A DNA stretch of 64,000 nucleotides, taken from Bryobacteraceae bacterium. Lineage in GTDB: Bacteria > Acidobacteriota > Terriglobia > Bryobacterales > Bryobacteraceae. The position numbers were made by a program, and so were the translations under genes. Below are positions 59,948-64,000 of this stretch, one piece after another. The notes beneath the pieces are model-generated. The model did no database searches, was not told the origin of the DNA, and worked only from the letters and a program-made list of their open reading frames with translations. Each line of letters opens with the position of its first letter. The first letter of the stretch is position 1. The stretch spans positions 2,426,001 to 2,490,000 of the forward strand of contig BPGD01000001.1 in NCBI GenBank assembly GCA_026002855.1, read 5' to 3'.

Positions 59948-62686
59948 ATGAAACCCGGCAGCGGCAAATCCCTCAAAAAGGCGCACAACATTTTCGGCGA
60001 AAAGGAACACCCGCTCGATCCGTTTTTCAGACCCAAGAACGTGGCCGTCATCGGGGCCACGGAAACGCCCGGCTCGGTGGGGCGCACGACGCTGTGGAAC
60101 CTGATCAGCTCCCCGTTCGGCGGCGCCGTTTTTCCGGTGAATCCGAACCGCGCAAGCGTGCTGGGGATCAAGGCCTACCGCAACGTAAAGGAGATCCCCG
60201 CCGAGGTGGACCTGGCCGTGATCGTCACGCCGGCGCGGACCATCCCCGGCATCATCACGGAGTGCGGCGAGGCCGGCATCCGGGCCGCGGTGGTCATCTC
60301 GGCGGGCTTCAAGGAGACGGGCCCCGAAGGCGCGGAGCTCGAACGGCAGCTTGTGGAAAACGCACGCGCCGCGGGCATGCGCGTCATCGGGCCGAACTGC
60401 CTTGGCATCATGATTCCGCCCACGGGCGTCAACGCCACCTTTGCCGCGGCGATGGCGCGCACGGGCAACATCGCCTTCCTCAGCCAGAGCGGCGCGCTGT
60501 GCACGGCGGTGCTCGACTGGAGCCTGAAGGAGAACGTCGGCTTCAGCGCGTTCATGTCGATCGGCGCCATGGCCGACGTCGGCTGGGGCGACCTGATCAC
60601 CTATCTCGGCGATGACCCGAAGACGCGCGCCATCCTGCTCTACATGGAGAGCGTGGGCGACGCGCGCAGCTTCCTTTCGGCGGCGCGCGAGGTGGCCTAC
60701 ACCAAGCCGATCATCGTGATCAAGGCCGGCCGCACGGCGGCAGGCTCCGCCGCCGCGGCCTCTCACACGGGCGCGCTCACCGGTTCGGACGACGTGCTCG
60801 ACTCCGCCTTCCGGCGCAGCGGCGTCCTGCGCGTCAGCACCATCGCCGAACTGTTCTACATGGCGGAGGTGCTTAGCAGGCAGCCGCGTCCGAAGGGCCC
60901 GCGGCTGACCATCCTGACCAACGCCGGCGGGCCCGGCGTGCTGGCGGCGGACGCGCTGCTGCTCGGCGGCGGCGAACTGGCCGAACTGTCACCGAAGACC
61001 GTCGAAGAGCTCAACCAGTTCCTGCCGCCCACCTGGAGCCACCGCAACCCGGTCGACATCATTGGCGACGCCGGCCCGGACCGTTACGCCAAGGCGCTCG
61101 AAGTGGTCTCCCGCGACGAGAACACCGACGGCATGCTGGTGATCCTCACCCCGCAGGCGATGACCGACGCCACGCAGACCGCGCAACTGCTGAAGCCGCT
61201 GGCGCGGCTGGGCGAGCGCCCGGTGCTTGCCTCGTGGATGGGCGGCGTGGAAGTGGCCGCGGGCGAACACATCCTGAACCAGGCCGGCATCCCCACGTTC
61301 CCCTACCCGGACACGGCCGCGCGCATGTTCAATTACATGTGGCGCTACTCGTACAACCTCAAGGCGCTGTACGAAACGCCGACCTACGCCGGAGACGACG
61401 AAGGCGGCTCGGCGCAGAAAGCGCGCGAGGTCCTCGACCGCGTCCGCGCCAGCGGCCGCACCATCCTCACCGAGCATGAGTCCAAGCAGGTGCTGGCCGC
61501 CTATGGCATCCCGGTGCTGCCGTCGATCATCGCCGCCACCGAAGACGAGGCGGTGCGCGCGGCGGCCGAAATCGGCTACCCGGTGGTGCTCAAGCTGCAC
61601 TCGCTCACCATCACTCACAAGACCGATGTCGGCGGCGTGCAGCTCAACCTGAGGGACGAAGAGGCGGTCCGCCAGGCGTTCCGCGCGATCCAGGCGAGCG
61701 TCGCCGAAAAAGCCGGCCCGGAACATTTCCAGGGCGTCAACGTGCAGCCGTTTGCGAAACTGGACGGCTATGAGGTGATCCTCGGCTCCTCCATCGACCC
61801 ACAGTTCGGGCCGGTGATCCTGTTTGGCATGGGCGGGCAGCTCGTCGAGGTCTTCAAGGACCGCGCGCTCGGGCTGCCGCCGCTGAACACAACGCTGGCG
61901 CGGCGCATGATGGAACGCACGAAGATCTTCACCGCGCTGAAAGGCGTGCGCGGCCGCAGGCCGGTGGACATCGCCGCGCTCGAACAGTTGATGGTGCGCT
62001 TCTCGCGGCTGGTAGTCGAGCAGCCCTGGATCCGGGAGATCGACATCAACCCGCTGCTGGCCTCCCCGGACCGGCTGCTGGCGCTCGACGCCCGCGTGGT
62101 GTTGCACGATCCTTCCCTGTGCGAAGAGGACCTGCCGCGGCCGGCCATCCGTCCCTACCCGCTCGAATACGCCGGCGAGTGGACGATGCGGAACGGCGAC
62201 ACGGTGCTCATCCGGCCCATCCGCCCCGAGGATGAGCCGGCGATGGTGCGCTTCCACGAAACGCTCTCTGAACGCACCGTCTATCACCGTTACCTTCAGG
62301 TTCTGAACCTGAGCCAGCGCGTGGCGCACGAACGGCTGATCCGCATCTGCTTCATCGATTACGCGCGCCAGATGGCGCTGGTGGCCGAGCGCACTGACCC
62401 GCACACCGGACAGAAGCAGATCATCGCCGTCGGCCGGCTCCAGGGACTTGGCCAGCCGGAGGCCGAGTTCTCCATCGTCGTCACCGACGACTATCAGAAC
62501 ATGGGCCTCGGTTCGGAGCTGCTGCGGCGGCTCGTCGACATCGGCCGCAGGGAAGGAGTCAGGGCGATCATTGCCGACATCCTCGCCGAGAACGTAGCCA
62601 TGCAGAAGGTGGCGGAGAAATTCGGCTTTCGCATCCAGCGCTCGGTGGACGAGCCGGTGGTCTCCGCGCGCCTCGAATTGCAATAA
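59948..62686 (+). CDS. ADP-forming acyl-CoA synthetase fused to a GNAT acetyltransferase
   Basis: Fusion protein of 912 residues. The N-terminal CoA-binding domain ([37 protein letters not shown]) and succinyl-CoA-ligase-like domain ([17 protein letters not shown]) include His273 in [12 protein letters not shown], the residue phosphorylated in ADP-forming acetyl-CoA synthetases. An ATP-grasp domain (about 475-725: [56 protein letters not shown]) follows, then a GNAT domain from about 750 ([35 protein letters not shown]). Pat/YfiQ lysine acetyltransferases have the same layout but are thought not to use the synthetase part. Here the catalytic His is present, so both activities may exist. It starts 93 bases after the BNR gene. 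Confidence 0.85.
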   Translation: MKPGSGKSLKKAHNIFGEKEHPLDPFFRPKNVAVIGATETPGSVGRTTLWNLISSPFGGAVFPVNPNRASVLGIKAYRNVKEIPAEVDLAVIVTPARTIPGIITECGEAGIRAAVVISAGFKETGPEGAELERQLVENARAAGMRVIGPNCLGIMIPPTGVNATFAAAMARTGNIAFLSQSGALCTAVLDWSLKENVGFSAFMSIGAMADVGWGDLITYLGDDPKTRAILLYMESVGDARSFLSAAREVAYTKPIIVIKAGRTAAGSAAAASHTGALTGSDDVLDSAFRRSGVLRVSTIAELFYMAEVLSRQPRPKGPRLTILTNAGGPGVLAADALLLGGGELAELSPKTVEELNQFLPPTWSHRNPVDIIGDAGPDRYAKALEVVSRDENTDGMLVILTPQAMTDATQTAQLLKPLARLGERPVLASWMGGVEVAAGEHILNQAGIPTFPYPDTAARMFNYMWRYSYNLKALYETPTYAGDDEGGSAQKAREVLDRVRASGRTILTEHESKQVLAAYGIPVLPSIIAATEDEAVRAAAEIGYPVVLKLHSLTITHKTDVGGVQLNLRDEEAVRQAFRAIQASVAEKAGPEHFQGVNVQPFAKLDGYEVILGSSIDPQFGPVILFGMGGQLVEVFKDRALGLPPLNTTLARRMMERTKIFTALKGVRGRRPVDIAALEQLMVRFSRLVVEQPWIREIDINPLLASPDRLLALDARVVLHDPSLCEEDLPRPAIRPYPLEYAGEWTMRNGDTVLIRPIRPEDEPAMVRFHETLSERTVYHRYLQVLNLSQRVAHERLIRICFIDYARQMALVAERTDPHTGQKQIIAVGRLQGLGQPEAEFSIVVTDDYQNMGLGSELLRRLVDIGRREGVRAIIADILAENVAMQKVAEKFGFRIQRSVDEPVVSARLELQ

Positions 62687-62703
62687 CCGGGCGGGCGCGG
62701 CGC

Positions 62704-62982
62704 TCAGCCGCGCTCTTCCCGTTTCCGTTCGCGCAGCAGAGTCATCACGCTGGAGACCAGCTCTTTCGCCTGTTCGATGTTCTGGGAAATGATTTGGACG
62801 TCCATGGCGGGCCGGCCGGGTTGCCGCGCGCTCTGGCAGTAGACGCCGTGCTGGCCGACGAGGATCAGTGCGTCGGTGAGCACGTCGAGCGCGACGGCGA
62901 GGCGGCCCGCCTCGACGCCCATCTGCAACTCGTGGCGTTCGAGTTCATCGCGAAAATCGTCGAATGCGGAGGGCGGATTCAT
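62704..62982 (-). CDS. Small helical protein of unknown function
   Basis: Protein of 92 residues without a signal peptide. It is predicted to be all-helical and charged (ELERHELQMGVEAGRLAVAL, IISQNIEQAKELVSSVMTLL) and ends in a basic tail (RERKREERG). It lies 17 bases after the convergent synthetase/GNAT gene, and its start is 8 bases from the upstream part of the CBM9-like gene. The coding call rests on length, codon position and lack of a better alternative; no family recognised. Confidence 0.5.
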   Translation of the reverse strand: MNPPSAFDDFRDELERHELQMGVEAGRLAVALDVLTDALILVGQHGVYCQSARQPGRPAMDVQIISQNIEQAKELVSSVMTLLRERKREERG

Positions 62983-62989
62983 GGGCGGG

Positions 62990-62995
62990 TATGAT
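62990..62995 (+). promoter_or_regulatory. -10-like TATGAT 10 bases before the CBM9-like gene
   Basis: TATGAT (5 of 6 to TATAAT), then GGAAACTGCC and ATG 63006. The hexamer overlaps two other in-frame ATGs (62991, 62994), which makes 63006 the likelier start. Confidence 0.35.
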
Positions 62996-63005
62996 GGAAA
63001 CTGCC

Positions 63006-63695
63006 ATGCCGTGGATTGCCGGCCTTCTTGTCTTGATGCTGGCGGCGCCGGCTGTGACGCAGGAAGTGGCGCGCAGCCGCCGCCTTCAGGGCAACGTGGT
63101 TCTCAACACGGACCCGGACTCGGGCCTCTGGTTTGGCGCCCCGGCGGTGATCGCCGAAAACAGCGCCCGCGGCACGCCCACGCCCGGCCACCGCACCGAG
63201 ATCCGCTCGCGCTGGACGGACACGCATCTGTACTTCCTTTTCATCTGCCCTTACGAAGAGCTGTACCTGAATCCGCAGCCGGTGACGGACCGCGAGACCA
63301 ACCGCCTGTGGGAACGCGATGTGGCCGAGATTTTCATCGGCGCCGATTTCGAAAAAATCTGGCAATACCGCGAGTATCAGGTGTCGCCGCAGGGTGAGTG
63401 GGTCGACCTCGACATCGACCGCAGGGAGCCGAAACCGGAGGGCGGCTGGCAGTGGAACTCGGGCTTTGAGGTGGCGGCGCGGATCGATCCGGTGCGCAGG
63501 GTCTGGTACGGCGCCATGAAAATTCCCGTCCGCTCGATTACGGAAAAACGCGCCGCGCCGGGGTTCGAATTCCGGGTGAATTTCTACCGCCTTCAGGGCC
63601 CGCCGCCGCGGAAAAGCATCGCCTGGCGGCCCACCGGGCCCACGGGCAACCATCACATTCCGGAAGCATTCGGCATCCTGCGTCTGGAGGAATGA
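63006..63695 (+). CDS. Exported CBM9-like carbohydrate-binding protein
   Basis: Protein of 229 residues. The chosen ATG gives a clean signal peptide (MPWIAGLLVLMLAAPAVTQ). The mature part is a beta-sandwich resembling the CBM9-like (DOMON-type) fold: TEIRSRWTDTHLYFLFICPY, ERDVAEIFIGADFEKIWQYR, EYQVSPQGEWVDLDIDR, then a late FRVNFYRLQGPPPRKSIAWR block. In acidobacteria such proteins are common near polysaccharide genes and are thought to bind sugars or heme. Its stop overlaps the following mutase start region (GAGGAATGATG). Confidence 0.78.
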   Translation: MPWIAGLLVLMLAAPAVTQEVARSRRLQGNVVLNTDPDSGLWFGAPAVIAENSARGTPTPGHRTEIRSRWTDTHLYFLFICPYEELYLNPQPVTDRETNRLWERDVAEIFIGADFEKIWQYREYQVSPQGEWVDLDIDRREPKPEGGWQWNSGFEVAARIDPVRRVWYGAMKIPVRSITEKRAAPGFEFRVNFYRLQGPPPRKSIAWRPTGPTGNHHIPEAFGILRLEE

Positions 63696-64000
63696 TGCTG
63701 CGAGCCGCACGCAGCCTGCGGATTTCTCCCGCCGGATTGCGGGGCATCGTGGGCCACGGCCTCACCGCCACGCATGTGCTCGATTTCGCCGCCGCCTTCG
63801 GCACGTTCCTGGAAGCGGACGGCCCGGTCGTGGTGGGCCGCGACCCGCGCGTTTCGAGCCTGATGATCCGCGAAGGCGTGCTCGGCGCGCTGCTGGCCGC
63901 CGGGCATGACACGGTCGACCTCGGCATCGTTTCCACGCCTGTCATCCAGCACGCCATGCGGCGGCTCGGCGCCGCCGGCGGCGTCTCCATCGGCGCCAGT
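63695..64000 (+). CDS. Phosphohexomutase (phosphoglucosamine/phosphomannomutase family), cut by right edge
   Basis: The first 102 codons of an alpha-D-phosphohexomutase that interconverts sugar 1- and 6-phosphates. I start it at ATG 63695 with GGAGG four to five bases upstream; ATG 63692 is also possible. The N-terminus reads RISPAGLRGIVGHGLT (substrate-specific opening), then VVVGRDPRVSS, and at the window edge GGVSIGAS, the start of the catalytic phosphoserine loop (usually ASHNP). The gene continues beyond 64000, so GlmM, ManB and PgmG cannot be separated. Confidence 0.85.
   Translation, partial: MLRAARSLRISPAGLRGIVGHGLTATHVLDFAAAFGTFLEADGPVVVGRDPRVSSLMIREGVLGALLAAGHDTVDLGIVSTPVIQHAMRRLGAAGGVSIGAS

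Noticed and set aside
1-64000. CRISPR array, transposase, integrase, rRNA or phage genes
   Set aside because: None was seen; repeats found are short and isolated, and no mobile-element protein motif appears in any frame.

Overview
The window looks like chromosomal DNA of a Gram-negative, GC-rich bacterium, most likely an acidobacterium of the Bryobacterales/Solibacterales type. This is inferred from an Acidobacteria-style TonB-receptor-like beta-barrel protein, a secreted-type von Willebrand A protein, a long BNR-repeat (sortilin-like) protein, a BACON-like secreted domain and an ADP-forming acyl-CoA synthetase fused to a GNAT domain. lpxD shows a lipopolysaccharide outer membrane. No rRNA, tRNA, CRISPR array, transposase or phage gene was seen.

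1-22 kb is an efflux and signalling block. A CzcCBA-like heavy-metal RND operon (minus strand) is cut by the left edge. Next come a NarL-type two-component pair (plus), an OmpR-type pair (minus) divergent from a periplasmic PepSY-like protein, a second RND tripartite operon (minus) and a third (plus). Each RND operon encodes a TolC-type channel, an HlyD-type adaptor and a transporter.

22-34 kb is more mosaic. It holds a secreted three-repeat protein, a sigma-28-like sigma factor without flagellar neighbours, an MgtA-type Mg2+ P-ATPase behind a good sigma-70 promoter and a leader of about 370 nt, a heme-c membrane protein broken by an 8-bp tandem duplication, an SPFH/RHH gene pair, and a quinol-type nitric oxide reductase. 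34-41 kb (minus) holds an AddB-like nuclease, a coiled-coil membrane protein, a VWA protein and a TonB-receptor-like barrel that lacks the usual N-terminal domains.

41-64 kb is mostly tightly packed housekeeping and envelope genes: lpxD, a LOG-family protein, a membrane PP2C (RsbU-like) phosphatase, a K+ channel with an RCK domain, nnr, tsaE and an AI-2E-family permease; then a TPR/secreted-protein operon, cyaY, hemW, threonine aldolase and a STAS protein; then an NAD(P)-binding SDR-like protein, the BNR protein, the acyl-CoA synthetase/GNAT fusion, a CBM9-like protein and a phosphohexomutase cut by the right edge.

Two gene-expression patterns stand out. Within operons, start and stop codons overlap (ATGA/GTGA) very often. 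Several first genes with no visible Shine-Dalgarno sequence carry a TANNNT hexamer, usually TACACT or TACGCT, only 6-10 bases before the start codon, which suggests leaderless or nearly leaderless mRNAs.
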